A DNA stretch of 64,000 nt from Zhongshania sp. (GTDB taxonomy: Bacteria > Pseudomonadota > Gammaproteobacteria > Pseudomonadales > Spongiibacteraceae): NCBI RefSeq assembly GCF_029212375.1, contig NZ_JARGNU010000001.1, positions 248,001-312,000 of the forward strand, given 5' to 3'. The position numbers and the translations under genes are program-made. Positions 18,740-28,446 of the stretch are shown piece by piece. Below the pieces are notes generated by a model. It was not told where the DNA came from, did not search any database, and saw nothing but the letters and a program-made list of their open reading frames with translations. The first letter of the stretch is position 1; each line of letters begins with the position of its first letter.

Positions 18740-19362
18740 AGATGCAAACTGCATCGCGGCCGCAGAGTGGTTTCACCCTAGTCGAGCTTCTCATTGCCAT
18801 CGGTATTATGGCCTTACTCGGTACCGCGGGTTCACTATTGCTAAATAGCTCCCTTGAAAATCAGGCGCATATTGAACAGCGGCAGCAGAAATTAGAACGT
18901 CTGGCACTGGCGTTAACAATTTTCCGCCGTGATATAGAGCAAATTAGTCAGCGTATACCCCGCGATGAGCAGGGCGATGTGTTGCCCGCTAATCTTGTAG
19001 CCGAACAGATCGGCGAAGACAGTGAACTGGAATTTGTGCACGGTGGGCGACGAGTATTGCCAGGGCGAGGTCTGGGCAGCACCTTGGAGCGGGTGCGTTA
19101 TGTAAAGGAAGAGAAAGAGTTAATACGCTACAGCGCCGGGGTAGCCGATCCTGCCGGCAACACCCACTGGCAGCGGCAGGTCTTATTAAATGATGTGTCC
19201 AGTTTTGTGGTGGAATTGTATGACGGCGAGCGTTGGTCGACCTTCTGGCCGCCGAGCACTCAGATTAATGCCACTCAGCCCAAAGCGCTGCGCTTAATCA
19301 GTAGCGTGGGTTCGTGGCCAGATATTCGCCTAAATGTACTGCTGCCGGAGTCATTACTGTGA
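18736..19362 (+). CDS. gspJ: Minor pseudopilin GspJ
   Basis: 208 residues, site QSG|FTLVELLIAIGIMA, then the J-type body (FRRDIEQISQRIPRDEQGD; GRRVLPGRGLGSTLERVRY). Tip-complex component. ATGA overlap with gspI and GTGA overlap with gspK. Confidence 0.92.
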   Translation: MKMQTASRPQSGFTLVELLIAIGIMALLGTAGSLLLNSSLENQAHIEQRQQKLERLALALTIFRRDIEQISQRIPRDEQGDVLPANLVAEQIGEDSELEFVHGGRRVLPGRGLGSTLERVRYVKEEKELIRYSAGVADPAGNTHWQRQVLLNDVSSFVVELYDGERWSTFWPPSTQINATQPKALRLISSVGSWPDIRLNVLLPESLL

Positions 19363-20378
19363 TTCGCCAAACGGCTAAGCAACGTAAACCGGCAGCGTTG
19401 GCTCGTAAAGGTCAGCGCGGCGCCGCGCTCATGATGGTACTGCTGATTGTGGCGGTGATGGTGGTAGTGGCGGTGGGCCTCATTGACGGCGTACGCTATA
19501 GCAGTCAGCGCTTGTTAAATCAGCGGATTATGGATCAGGCCTATTGGTATGCGCTGGGTGGCGAGCGAATTGCGGTTTTTGCTCTCGAAGATATCGCTGG
19601 CGAAACAGTGGTTAACCTTGGCCAAGATTGGGCGCGCAAAGATATTGTTTTTCCTATTGATGGCGGTTCTATTGCGGGTTTAATAAGTGATGAACAGGCC
19701 TGTTTTAATATTAATTCACTGTATAAGCAGGCCTCAGACAGTGGCGATAGCACTGAATTAACTACGGCGGAAAGGGTCTTTACGGGCTTGTTAACAAACT
19801 TGGAAATTTCACCTCAACGCGCGGAGTTTATTATTGGCCGCACTCAAGATTGGATTGATGAGGATTTTTCGCCAGAGGGAATATACGGGGCAGAGGACTT
19901 AACTTATACCGCTAAAGACTACCCCTATTTGCCGCCAAATAATTTGATAGACTCCACTAGTGAGCTTGGTTTGTTCGCCGAGTTTGAAGATGATGAACAG
20001 GCGCGTATAGCCCCTTATCTCTGCGCATTACCCGAGGCGAACACTGTATTGAATATTAATACGGTAACAACGGCGCAAGCGCCATTAATGGCTGCAGCGG
20101 TAGGTAATGTGTTGAGTGTTGAGGCGATAAAGGCAGTGTTAGAACGCCGCCCAGAGCAGGGCTGGTCAGATGTTGCCAGCTTTGTTAGCGAGCTGGGTTT
20201 GTCTGCGGAGGAGCCATTGCCGACTGTGTTTTTGCAGGGCTTGGGCGTAACTTCGCGGTATTTTAAAGGGCTGGCCGATGTTTTTTACGAGCAGCGTCAG
20301 CTGCATTTGTACAGTCGAATGGTATTAAAAAATGGCAAGGCAGTTGTCTATGCCCGTGAGTATGGAGAAGTTTTTTGA
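19359..20378 (+). CDS. gspK: Minor pseudopilin GspK
   Basis: 339 residues from GTG 19359, which overlaps the gspJ stop (GTGA). The leader ends KGQRG|AALMMVLLIVAV, without Glu5 as is normal for GspK. The large alpha-domain and calcium-site segment (DEQACFNINSL; RTQDWIDEDFSPEG; NINTVTTAQAPLM) match GspK, the capping tip pseudopilin. An ORF extension back to 19314 lies inside gspJ and is not used. Confidence 0.93.
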   Translation: MIRQTAKQRKPAALARKGQRGAALMMVLLIVAVMVVVAVGLIDGVRYSSQRLLNQRIMDQAYWYALGGERIAVFALEDIAGETVVNLGQDWARKDIVFPIDGGSIAGLISDEQACFNINSLYKQASDSGDSTELTTAERVFTGLLTNLEISPQRAEFIIGRTQDWIDEDFSPEGIYGAEDLTYTAKDYPYLPPNNLIDSTSELGLFAEFEDDEQARIAPYLCALPEANTVLNINTVTTAQAPLMAAAVGNVLSVEAIKAVLERRPEQGWSDVASFVSELGLSAEEPLPTVFLQGLGVTSRYFKGLADVFYEQRQLHLYSRMVLKNGKAVVYAREYGEVF

Positions 20379-21568
20379 GCGCGCTGTTGTTACTCGATTT
20401 ACCCCTCGATTTAGAGGCTACAGTGCCGTGGCTGCATTGGGACAGTGAACGTCACTGCGTGATAGCCGAAGGCGTATTAGCCAATAGCGGCGAGTTGCCC
20501 AGCTTGGCTGAGAGCTGTGGCGCGGTGCCGTGTTATGCCTTGTTGCCGGGCACAGCGATCAGCGCGCATAAGGTGGTTCTGCCTAAGGGCGGACGAGTCG
20601 GTATGACTGCCTTGCCGTTTCAGCTAGAAGATAAATTGTGTGCCGATCTTGACGACGTGCATATTGCCGCGGGCACCTTAGTGGCGAGACAAGCCAGCAG
20701 CGTATTAATTGCCGATCGCAATTTGGTGCAAAGCTGTTTGGACACCCTCCGCCTCAGCGGTTTACGGGTTAAGGCCCTGTTGCCCGATTATGCGGTATTG
20801 CCTGCCAATACTGTGGTGATCGACGAGGAGACCGTGGCAGCGAATATCCATGGCCAGCCTGCAAGTATGCACAGTGCCAATTTTCCAGTGTGGCAGCAAG
20901 TGCTCGGTGAGGAGCTTAGTGTTGAGCCTCTGCGGGTTTATTGTGTCGGCGATTGTGACGAGAGTGCGCTGGCGGCGGGCGACCATATTGTTGAACGCAG
21001 TAAAACTCGGTTGCAGGCCTTTGCGCAGGGCTTCCAAGCGTGGCCGCTGTCGTTGTTGAGCGGCCCTTATATTCTTCGTGACGAGAGTGGCGAGGCGCTG
21101 GGCCGCTTGCGTTGGCCGTTAATATTGGCGGGGGCTTTACTTGGATTGCACTGGCTGAGTTTGGGACTGCAAACGTACAACTTTAACCGCGAGGCTGATG
21201 TCTTAAATCAAGGTATGGACACGGTTTACCAGCAGACCTTCCCCGGTGCCAGAGTAGTAAACGCACGGAGCCAAATGCGCAGCCAATTAAATGCCCTTGA
21301 GAAGGGTGGCAGCAACGGCAACATGCTGCCGTGGTTAGCCAAAGTGGCGGCCACCAGCAAGCTCAAGCCGGGGGTTACGCTGACCCAATTGAATTATGAA
21401 AATGATCCCGCGGTGATGAAATTGATGCTTAAAGCCGCTTCTTATGAAGCGATTGACCAATGGTTAGCCAGCTTAAAGGCGCAAGGCCTGAGTGTGGAGC
21501 GCGGCGCCTTTGGACAACAGGATGAAGGTATCGCGGGGCAGATTAGTATCCGAGGTGCCAGCCAATGA
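20375..21568 (+). CDS. gspL: Type II secretion protein GspL
   Basis: 397 residues. Start is TTG 20375, overlapping the gspK stop (TTGA). An actin-like cytoplasmic domain (~1-235) that recruits GspE, one membrane helix (~245-265, LILAGALLGLHWLSLGL) and a small periplasmic ferredoxin-like domain. Forms the platform with GspM. ATGA overlap with gspM. Confidence 0.92.
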   Translation: MSALLLLDLPLDLEATVPWLHWDSERHCVIAEGVLANSGELPSLAESCGAVPCYALLPGTAISAHKVVLPKGGRVGMTALPFQLEDKLCADLDDVHIAAGTLVARQASSVLIADRNLVQSCLDTLRLSGLRVKALLPDYAVLPANTVVIDEETVAANIHGQPASMHSANFPVWQQVLGEELSVEPLRVYCVGDCDESALAAGDHIVERSKTRLQAFAQGFQAWPLSLLSGPYILRDESGEALGRLRWPLILAGALLGLHWLSLGLQTYNFNREADVLNQGMDTVYQQTFPGARVVNARSQMRSQLNALEKGGSNGNMLPWLAKVAATSKLKPGVTLTQLNYENDPAVMKLMLKAASYEAIDQWLASLKAQGLSVERGAFGQQDEGIAGQISIRGASQ

Positions 21569-22047
21569 AAGCGCTAAATCAATTACTTGAAGGCCGCTCA
21601 GAGCGCGAGCGCATTATTTTGATTGCTGGCGTAGTGGTGGCGATACCGTTAATGGTGTGGTTGCTACTGTGGCAGCCGCTGTTAAAGGCGCGTAGCAGTG
21701 CTGAATCGCGGGTCGAACAACGCCGTAGTGCCTACGTGTGGATGCAGCAAGCGGCCGAGCAATTTCAAATGGTGCGGGGCCGAGTGCCGCAGGCTAGCTC
21801 GGGGGCGGGGTCTCCACAGCAGCAAATTACTGGCGCGGCAGCAGCATTGGCAATTAATGTGAATCGCATTGAACCGCAGTCTTCTGGGCGTTATAGCTTG
21901 TGGGTTGCCAACACCGATTACAGTAGTGCCGTGCGTTTAATTGAGGCTTTATCAGTGTCGGGAATGACCGTGTATTCGGTAAATATGAGTTTGTTAGATG
22001 TGCCAGGCAATGTTTCTTTGCGGGCATCAGTAGGGAGTGAGGGATGA
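21565..22047 (+). CDS. gspM: Type II secretion protein GspM
   Basis: 160 residues. Short cytoplasmic N-terminus (ERERIILIAG), one membrane helix (~20-38, VVVAIPLMVWLLLWQPL) and a periplasmic ferredoxin-like domain. Partners GspL in the platform. ATGA overlap with gspN. Confidence 0.92.
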   Translation: MKALNQLLEGRSERERIILIAGVVVAIPLMVWLLLWQPLLKARSSAESRVEQRRSAYVWMQQAAEQFQMVRGRVPQASSGAGSPQQQITGAAAALAINVNRIEPQSSGRYSLWVANTDYSSAVRLIEALSVSGMTVYSVNMSLLDVPGNVSLRASVGSEG

Positions 22048-22766
22048 GGCGTTCACTGTGGATTGTCTGTGGCGGCCTGTTCTTTCTGTTGTGCCTATTA
22101 ATGGCGAGCCCCGCGTGGTTAGTCACTGACTTTGCCCTTAAAAAACTACCTCAGCTACAACTGGGCAGCGTTAGCGGCAGTGTGTGGCGGGGCAGAGTAG
22201 ATACGGCTAAATATGGCGATATTACGGTAACCGACTTGCACTGGCATTTGTCATTGCTGGGTATATTTCGTGGTGTGCCATTGGCGATCGACGTTGCTGG
22301 CCCAGTTAAAGGCCATGCCGAGCTTGGCGTCGGCGGTAATAATACGCTGCGTTTGCGCAATGTATTGGCGCAGGGCGGTATTGCCGAGTTGATGGCGGTA
22401 GCCAATTTACCCAGTATGGGTTTTGACGGCGGCCTGAGTGTCGAGTTAGCGGAGGCCAGCATCACCAATACCGGCTGTGTGGATATAAGCGGTACGTTTA
22501 CCTTGGCGTCGCTGCTTGGTGATATCGATGGTATTAGTGATATTGCGCCCGTAGCGGCGGCCTTAAATTGTGAGAATGGCCTACTTGTCGCGGTGGTTGA
22601 TGAAAATAACCCTACACGGGTGCGGGGCAAGGTCCAGCTAATGAACAATGGCCGTCTCAAAGGGCAGCTAATGTTAACGCCAGCGCCAGCAAGTTTGTTG
22701 TATAAAAGCTTAAGCCAATTTTTGGGTGCGCCGCGCAATAAAACCGATTTTGTATTGCGTTTTTAA
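22044..22766 (+). CDS. gspN: Type II secretion protein GspN
   Basis: 240 residues with an N-terminal signal anchor (LWIVCGGLFFLLCLLMA) and a beta-rich periplasmic body (LGSVSGSVWRGRVD ... LHWHLSLLGIF) that is characteristic of GspN. This subunit is missing from many type II systems and is often dispensable. Last gene of the operon; no strong terminator follows before glpK, only 152 bp of spacer. Confidence 0.9.
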   Translation: MRRSLWIVCGGLFFLLCLLMASPAWLVTDFALKKLPQLQLGSVSGSVWRGRVDTAKYGDITVTDLHWHLSLLGIFRGVPLAIDVAGPVKGHAELGVGGNNTLRLRNVLAQGGIAELMAVANLPSMGFDGGLSVELAEASITNTGCVDISGTFTLASLLGDIDGISDIAPVAAALNCENGLLVAVVDENNPTRVRGKVQLMNNGRLKGQLMLTPAPASLLYKSLSQFLGAPRNKTDFVLRF

Positions 22767-22918
22767 ATTGTTAATAGCCTCGTTAAGTCATGGATGAATC
22801 TATAAATTAAGTTCTTTCGGCAATTGCAGTCTCGCGCTGTGTAGCGTTTGGACTGGTCTCGCGGGGGAGGCTCTGCCATTATTGTCGCTGTAAAAGTACA
22901 CAAAGCATCGGATGAAAT

Positions 22919-24400
22919 ATGGATACTTATATACTGGCAATTGATCAGGGCACGACGAGTTCGCGGGCGATTGTATTTAATGCGCGCGGCGGAATTTGCG
23001 GAGTTGGTCAGCAGGAGTTTAGTCAGCATTACCCACAGGATGCGTGGGTGGAGCACGACCCTGAAGAGATATGGCAAACCACCCTGAGTAGCTGCAAGGC
23101 GGCGATCGCCGCAGCGGGTCTTAGCGCTGCTGATATTTCCGGTATTGGCATCACCAATCAGCGCGAGACCACCGTAGTGTGGGATCGGGAAACCGGCGCG
23201 GCAATCTACCCCGCCATTGTCTGGCAGGATCGCCGCACTGCCAGTCAGTGTGCGGAGCTAAAAGCACAGGGCCTCGAGGAGCTGGTTGCCCAGCGCAGCG
23301 GTTTATTATTAGATCCCTACTTTTCCGCAACCAAACTAACGTGGATTTTAGATAATGTGGCCGGTGCTCGGCAGCGCGCGGAAGCGGGCGAGTTGGCCTT
23401 TGGCACTATCGACAGCTTTTTGCTGTGGCGTTTAACAAGCGGTGCCGAACACGCCACAGATGCAACGAATGCGTCGCGGACCTTATTGTTTAATATTCAT
23501 CGCCAAGAATGGGACGATGAATTACTGGGTTTGTTTAAAATTCCTCGTGCACTATTGCCTGAAGTAAAAAATAGCTGCGATGACTTTGGTCGCTGCGACC
23601 CTCAGTGGTTTGGCGAAGAAACCCCGATTTGCGCCTTGATCGGTGATCAGCAGGCGGCAACGGTGGGCCAGGCCTGTTTTAAACCGGGCATGGTGAAGAG
23701 CACTTACGGTACCGGTTGTTTTGTGGTGTTGAACACGGGTGCTGAAGCCTTAGCGTCGAAACACCGCCTGCTAACCACGGTAGCCTACAGAATCAAGGGT
23801 GAGGTTACTTACGCCTTAGAGGGCAGTATTTTCGTGGCTGGCGCGGCGGTGCAGTGGCTGCGAGACGGACTGCACTTAATAGGCTCTGCGTCGGAAACAC
23901 AAGCGCTGGCCGAAAGCGTGGCCAGTTCTAATGGCGTGTACATGGTGCCGGCCTTTACCGGCTTGGGCGCGCCATATTGGGACCCAGACGCGAGGGGCGG
24001 TATATTTGGGCTCACTCGCGACACGGGTATTGCGCATATCGCCAGAGCAACCTTGGAATCGGTGTGTTACCAAACCCGTGATTTACTAGAAGCGATGCGC
24101 GGCGATGGCGCAGACTTTGCGACCCTGCGGGTGGACGGCGGCATGGTAGCCAATAACTGGGTGGTTCAGCGTCTGGCTGATATTTTGGATTGCCGCTGTG
24201 AACGGCCAATGATCACTGAAACTACCGCACTCGGCGCCGCCTATTTGGCGGGTTTACAGCTCGGGGTTTACCAATCTTTAGAAGAAATTGCGGCGCTGTG
24301 GGAGTACGCCGACGGCTTTGACCCCGTCATGAACGAAGTGGATAGAGCGCGCCGTTACACCGGATGGAAGAACGCCGTGGCACGAGTCCGTACCCAGTAG
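22919..24400 (+). CDS. glpK: Glycerol kinase
   Basis: 493 residues, full length. FGGY kinase with the N-terminal phosphate loop [12 protein letters not shown], substrate segment [17 protein letters not shown], and C-terminal nucleotide motifs [11 protein letters not shown] and [10 protein letters not shown]. Phosphorylates glycerol to glycerol-3-phosphate. No glpF or glpD is adjacent, so it stands alone here. A hairpin follows between it and the convergent signalling gene. Confidence 0.97.
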   Translation: MDTYILAIDQGTTSSRAIVFNARGGICGVGQQEFSQHYPQDAWVEHDPEEIWQTTLSSCKAAIAAAGLSAADISGIGITNQRETTVVWDRETGAAIYPAIVWQDRRTASQCAELKAQGLEELVAQRSGLLLDPYFSATKLTWILDNVAGARQRAEAGELAFGTIDSFLLWRLTSGAEHATDATNASRTLLFNIHRQEWDDELLGLFKIPRALLPEVKNSCDDFGRCDPQWFGEETPICALIGDQQAATVGQACFKPGMVKSTYGTGCFVVLNTGAEALASKHRLLTTVAYRIKGEVTYALEGSIFVAGAAVQWLRDGLHLIGSASETQALAESVASSNGVYMVPAFTGLGAPYWDPDARGGIFGLTRDTGIAHIARATLESVCYQTRDLLEAMRGDGADFATLRVDGGMVANNWVVQRLADILDCRCERPMITETTALGAAYLAGLQLGVYQSLEEIAALWEYADGFDPVMNEVDRARRYTGWKNAVARVRTQ

Positions 24401-24408
24401 TAGTACGA

Positions 24409-24432
24409 GGGCGATTCATTTTTAAATCGCCC
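24409..24432. terminator. Hairpin between convergent glpK and the GGDEF-EAL gene
   Basis: GGGCGATT (24409-24416) and AATCGCCC (24425-24432) pair perfectly with an 8-nt loop, between two convergent genes. No T run on either side, so its strength as a terminator is uncertain. Confidence 0.45.
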
Positions 24433-24442
24433 AGCGGAGCTG

Positions 24443-27283
24443 CTAAAGGTCATGAATGCGCAGCGACAGATCTAGTGCGCTAATTGGCATTGGCCGGCAC
24501 ACATAATAGCCCTGTACATACTCCACACCCATGTCGAGAACGATGTCTAGCGCTTGTCTATTTTCAACACCTTCTACAATGACTTTTTTGCCGAGATTGT
24601 GGCTCATCTCCACCATGGACTTAACTAGCACTTGATCGCTTTCTCGCTCGTGAATAAAGCGAATAAAGGACTGGTCAATCTTAATGTAGTCAACCGGTAG
24701 TTCTCTAACGTATTCAAATGACGTGAAACCAATACCAAAATCGTCAAAGGCGATTTTTGCGCCAACGGCCTTGAAATTATTCAATAGTTTGCGGGCAGCA
24801 CTCAAGCTTTCTAGTGCGTCGGTTTCAACGACTTCAAAGATTAAACGATCGGGATTTGCACCGGTTCTTTGTAAAATTTCAGTCATTCGCTCTTCGAAAT
24901 CGGCTTGCTCTAATGTTGGCGCGGTAATATTTATGCTTAGCCCAGTCGTTATGCCGGAATCTTCCCACATACGCTGTTGGCGCATGGCTTTTTCCATTAC
25001 CGAAAAATCGAGTTTAGGCATTAATCCTGATTCTGCTGCGATGCCAAGAAATTGTGCTGGCGCAATGAATTGGCCTTCGTCGTCTAGCATGCGCACTAAA
25101 CACTCACAGTGGCTGATGCTATTGGTGTTTAGATCTAAAATTGGTTGATAAAATAAAACCAGTCGATTGCCGCTTAATGCCGCTTGTAATTGTTCTTTCA
25201 TGCGATATTTTTCGTGGCGGGACACCCGGCTGGTATCGTCGGACTCGGCAGCATAATAGAGACTACCCCGCACCTTGCTTTTTACTTTGGTCATGGTCGA
25301 TGTGGTGTTAGAGATAAGTTCGTCTATACCACTTAAACCTTCATCGTAGCTATCGACCACAATAGAAATACAAATCTCTTCATTGACACTATTATTGCTG
25401 AAGGTATACCGAGTTAAGGTTTCTATGTGGAGGTTTTTAACACTTTTGCCCGACGACAAGGGGTGATGAATGATTGCACAAAATTCGCCGGAGCCGGTAC
25501 GCGCGAGGGGGCAACCGTCGGGAAGCGCCGCCATTAAATGCGCGGCCAAATCGTTTAGCAAATGGTCGCCAGCGTCGAAGCCAAAACGGTCGTTGAAAAT
25601 GGCGAAGTCGTCGATGTCGAACATAACGAGTTCAATTAGATCTTGGTCGCGGTGCCGGCCAATATAATCATTGGCTAATTCGGTGAAGCTGCTGCGGTTA
25701 AGTAGGCCGGTAATGCGGTCGTGTTGGCCCAGCCAATGTAGGCTTTCGGCTGCCTCCTTACGCTCAGTAATATCGATGCCCATCGATAATATATGGGCTT
25801 CGTCATTAACATGCAGGCAGGTATGCGTCCATAAAAAGTAGAGCTTGCGGCCATCGTCAGTAAAGAACGGCATTTGGCCCTGTATTTTTTTTCCAGTGGT
25901 GTCGGTAATGCTTTGTAAACTGGCTGACAGCGATTTACTTTGATGTTCGTTTCTAACCCAAGTGTTGATATTGGCGTTAATAGGCGCCTTCAAATTTTGG
26001 CCTGTTAGTTCACGGCCCATTTTGTTGATGTTGCGAATATTGCCAGCGCTGTCGTGGATAATGACTGCCAGTGGTGAGGTATCGAGCAGCATTTCGGTAA
26101 AAAATTTCGCCTCGGTAAGGGCTTCAATTTTTGACTTTAGCTCGTCGCGGTGCTTGTTGACACTGGCGTCCATTCTTTCTAATGATTCAATCACATCGCC
26201 GATGGTGTCTTGGAGAATATCAATTTCATCGGAGTATTTTTCTCGGGAGTGTCGTTGGTTGATTAGACTCTTGGCCTCTTTGAACTGTCCGTCTGGAAGC
26301 ATAGGTAGAATTTTGGCTAGCCGCATCAGTCGATCAAGTGAGGGCTTTAGAATCAGACTAATAACAATGATGATTAGCGAAAGCGTAATTAAAGTAGAGA
26401 AAAAGATATCTTTTATGGCCTGAACTATTAGCGCTTGGATATGAGATTGGTCTTTAATTATGGCGATATAAACAGTGTTGTTGTCACTGCTTAACGGTAG
26501 AAATCTGGCGCTATAAAAATTATTGGCGTAGGTGTCAAAAAAGTCGTGAGTTTGGCCGGGACGAATCTCAGTGACATTTATAATATTTGTTAGCAAGGCC
26601 TTGATGCTGTTGGCATGGCTGGCGGCAATAAGTTCTTCTAATGCGAGTGACTCGCCGAGTTGGGTCATTGTTAATAGAGCAATGTCAGCACGGGTGATTT
26701 CGAAAAAATCTTGAATAAGCAGCGTTGCGGAGCGGTTGATATTGATAACCAGTTCGCGGCCATCATTAGTAATAATTGGAATAAAAACACTTTGAAAGCA
26801 ATGCTGGCTACAGCTTAACGTGGCGATAGGTCGGTGGTTGCGATTCAATGAGGTCACCGCATGATTAATTTGCGCCATGCTTGGCTTTATTGTTGAGCCG
26901 TCTTGAATTGAGGTGCTTAAAATATCGCCTTTGGCAGTGAGGTAGTAAATTGATTCAATACCAGAGAGCAAAGAGGGTGGGGTGTTAATACCGTCGGCAA
27001 TTTCCTTTTCGCTGGGGATTGGATATTGGTCGGCTAAGCGGAATAGCTCTTTACTAGAGCGGTCACTAATAGCGTTAAAGGTTTCTTCTAGTTGATCCAA
27101 GTTTTCCGCAACCGCGGAGCGGTGGGCGTGCACGGTTTGTACGTAGTTTAAATAGCCGCGCGCGCCCATAACAATCGCCACCGCTAGAAATAGCACCGCG
27201 CTAAGTTTGCGCTGTAAGCCTAGCTTTACTGGCGAGCTTTTAGTGCCTGAAGCTGGATTTATAAGTTGTTTAATTTTTTTCAC
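24443..27283 (-). CDS. Membrane PAS-GGDEF-EAL protein (c-di-GMP turnover)
   Basis: 946 residues, GTG start two bases after the porin stop. A first membrane helix (~28-47), a periplasmic sensor region (~50-280), a second helix (~285-310), a linker with HAMP-like spacing, a PAS domain (~390-510), GGDEF (~515-680) and EAL (~690-940). The GGDEF signature reads GSGEF (597-601), so cyclase activity is doubtful. The EAL motif reads ECL (Glu727), but the other catalytic groups (NIT, EVVETD, FDDFG, KIDQSF, VEGVE, QGYY) are present, so phosphodiesterase activity is plausible. The upstream genes encode a periplasmic binding protein and an outer-membrane barrel, which suggests that the sensor reads a periplasmic ligand or protein. 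Confidence 0.92.
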   Translation of the reverse strand: MKKIKQLINPASGTKSSPVKLGLQRKLSAVLFLAVAIVMGARGYLNYVQTVHAHRSAVAENLDQLEETFNAISDRSSKELFRLADQYPIPSEKEIADGINTPPSLLSGIESIYYLTAKGDILSTSIQDGSTIKPSMAQINHAVTSLNRNHRPIATLSCSQHCFQSVFIPIITNDGRELVININRSATLLIQDFFEITRADIALLTMTQLGESLALEELIAASHANSIKALLTNIINVTEIRPGQTHDFFDTYANNFYSARFLPLSSDNNTVYIAIIKDQSHIQALIVQAIKDIFFSTLITLSLIIIVISLILKPSLDRLMRLAKILPMLPDGQFKEAKSLINQRHSREKYSDEIDILQDTIGDVIESLERMDASVNKHRDELKSKIEALTEAKFFTEMLLDTSPLAVIIHDSAGNIRNINKMGRELTGQNLKAPINANINTWVRNEHQSKSLSASLQSITDTTGKKIQGQMPFFTDDGRKLYFLWTHTCLHVNDEAHILSMGIDITERKEAAESLHWLGQHDRITGLLNRSSFTELANDYIGRHRDQDLIELVMFDIDDFAIFNDRFGFDAGDHLLNDLAAHLMAALPDGCPLARTGSGEFCAIIHHPLSSGKSVKNLHIETLTRYTFSNNSVNEEICISIVVDSYDEGLSGIDELISNTTSTMTKVKSKVRGSLYYAAESDDTSRVSRHEKYRMKEQLQAALSGNRLVLFYQPILDLNTNSISHCECLVRMLDDEGQFIAPAQFLGIAAESGLMPKLDFSVMEKAMRQQRMWEDSGITTGLSINITAPTLEQADFEERMTEILQRTGANPDRLIFEVVETDALESLSAARKLLNNFKAVGAKIAFDDFGIGFTSFEYVRELPVDYIKIDQSFIRFIHERESDQVLVKSMVEMSHNLGKKVIVEGVENRQALDIVLDMGVEYVQGYYVCRPMPISALDLSLRIHDL

Positions 27284-27285
27284 GT

Positions 27286-28443
27286 TTAGAATCGATACCC
27301 TACCATAACGGCAAAAATCTCAGTTCGCTCAGCGAGAGGTAAATTGTCAAGGTTGTCGATTCCCGGAATACCTGACACACCCCTGATGCCGTAGATATCG
27401 GCATCCACAATCCAGTTGGCGGCAGGGGTCCAGCGTACACCAAACAATAAATTGTGGCTGTCTGTTTCACTGCGGTGGTCGCGATCAAGCACGCTCATTT
27501 CATAGCGGCCAGTTAGGGTGATATTGGGCGTCATACGATACTGGGCCTGTACGTATGCGGCTTCGATATCCTGAATTTGGGTACTTGGGCCAGTTTTGTA
27601 TTCCGCAGTGATTAAACTGTATTCGCTGGTAAAGGTCCACATTGCGAGGTTTTTCTGCGCCGAGAGTACATAGCCATTGGCATCAAGGCTTAGTTCGCCA
27701 AGGGCCGCAATAGTAGACTCCATGGCCAAATTTACGTTTAGCATTGATATGGCAAACTTGCTGTCGCCGCCATTTCGCGAATGCTGTATTTGGGCAAAAA
27801 TTGGGTTTCGTAATTCGCCTTTGTGAATAATAAACGAGCTTTGGCCAAATATATTTTTGATGACATCTGCAGACAGGCTTTTTGACCTGCCCATGGTGAG
27901 GGTGAGCGCCGTAGAGTTCTCGTCGGCATCCCAATAGCTATAAAGCTGGGCGCCGTCGGCAGAAAAGAGCAACTCCCGCAGACCATTACCTTCGAAATAG
28001 ACGGCTTGGGGCATAAGAATACTTGGGCGAGTAAATATAACGTCTCTGGTGTCATTATAAAAACCAAAGGCGTTGCGCACACGGCCCAATCTAAAACCGA
28101 GGCCAGACATATCGTTTTCTACGGCTTTGATGTCGGCAAAAAGAAAGTCAATCTTGAGGTCGCCATTGTCGGTATTGCCGGCATCGCGGCTGAGTATTTG
28201 CCCTGCAAAGTTTAGAGCGGGTGTGACCCGCCAAGTGCTGTTGATAGCAGCTTCCATATAGTCTGTGCTGCCGTGCTGGCTGTCGCCGTAAAAATTATTG
28301 CCGTCACTTAATATATAGGCTTGAGAGAAAAAGCCGTGAAATTGTAGGTCGTCGATGTCTGTCGCCTGACTTAGGCTGGCAATACCCAGCATATATAGGC
28401 TGAGTATTGCGCGTTGGTATGAGCTTTTGATTGAATAAGGCAT
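27286..28443 (-). CDS. Outer-membrane beta-barrel (porin-like) protein
   Basis: 385 residues. Signal peptide (LSLYMLGIASLSQA|TD), then many amphipathic strands with alternating aromatic residues and a C-terminal Phe (VMVGYRF), the outer-membrane assembly signal. Segments LGFRLGRVRNAFGFYNDTRD and ALNFAGQILSRDAG resemble the DcaP/phosphate-porin type fold. It lies 3 bp after the periplasmic protein gene and 2 bp before the GGDEF-EAL gene. It may be a ligand channel or a structural sensor; substrate unknown. Confidence 0.8.
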   Translation of the reverse strand: MPYSIKSSYQRAILSLYMLGIASLSQATDIDDLQFHGFFSQAYILSDGNNFYGDSQHGSTDYMEAAINSTWRVTPALNFAGQILSRDAGNTDNGDLKIDFLFADIKAVENDMSGLGFRLGRVRNAFGFYNDTRDVIFTRPSILMPQAVYFEGNGLRELLFSADGAQLYSYWDADENSTALTLTMGRSKSLSADVIKNIFGQSSFIIHKGELRNPIFAQIQHSRNGGDSKFAISMLNVNLAMESTIAALGELSLDANGYVLSAQKNLAMWTFTSEYSLITAEYKTGPSTQIQDIEAAYVQAQYRMTPNITLTGRYEMSVLDRDHRSETDSHNLLFGVRWTPAANWIVDADIYGIRGVSGIPGIDNLDNLPLAERTEIFAVMVGYRF

Positions 28444-28446
28444 TAT

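Noticed and set aside
22151-22738. Minus-strand 195-residue frame within gspN
   Set aside because: Lies fully opposite gspN and has no recognisable domain.
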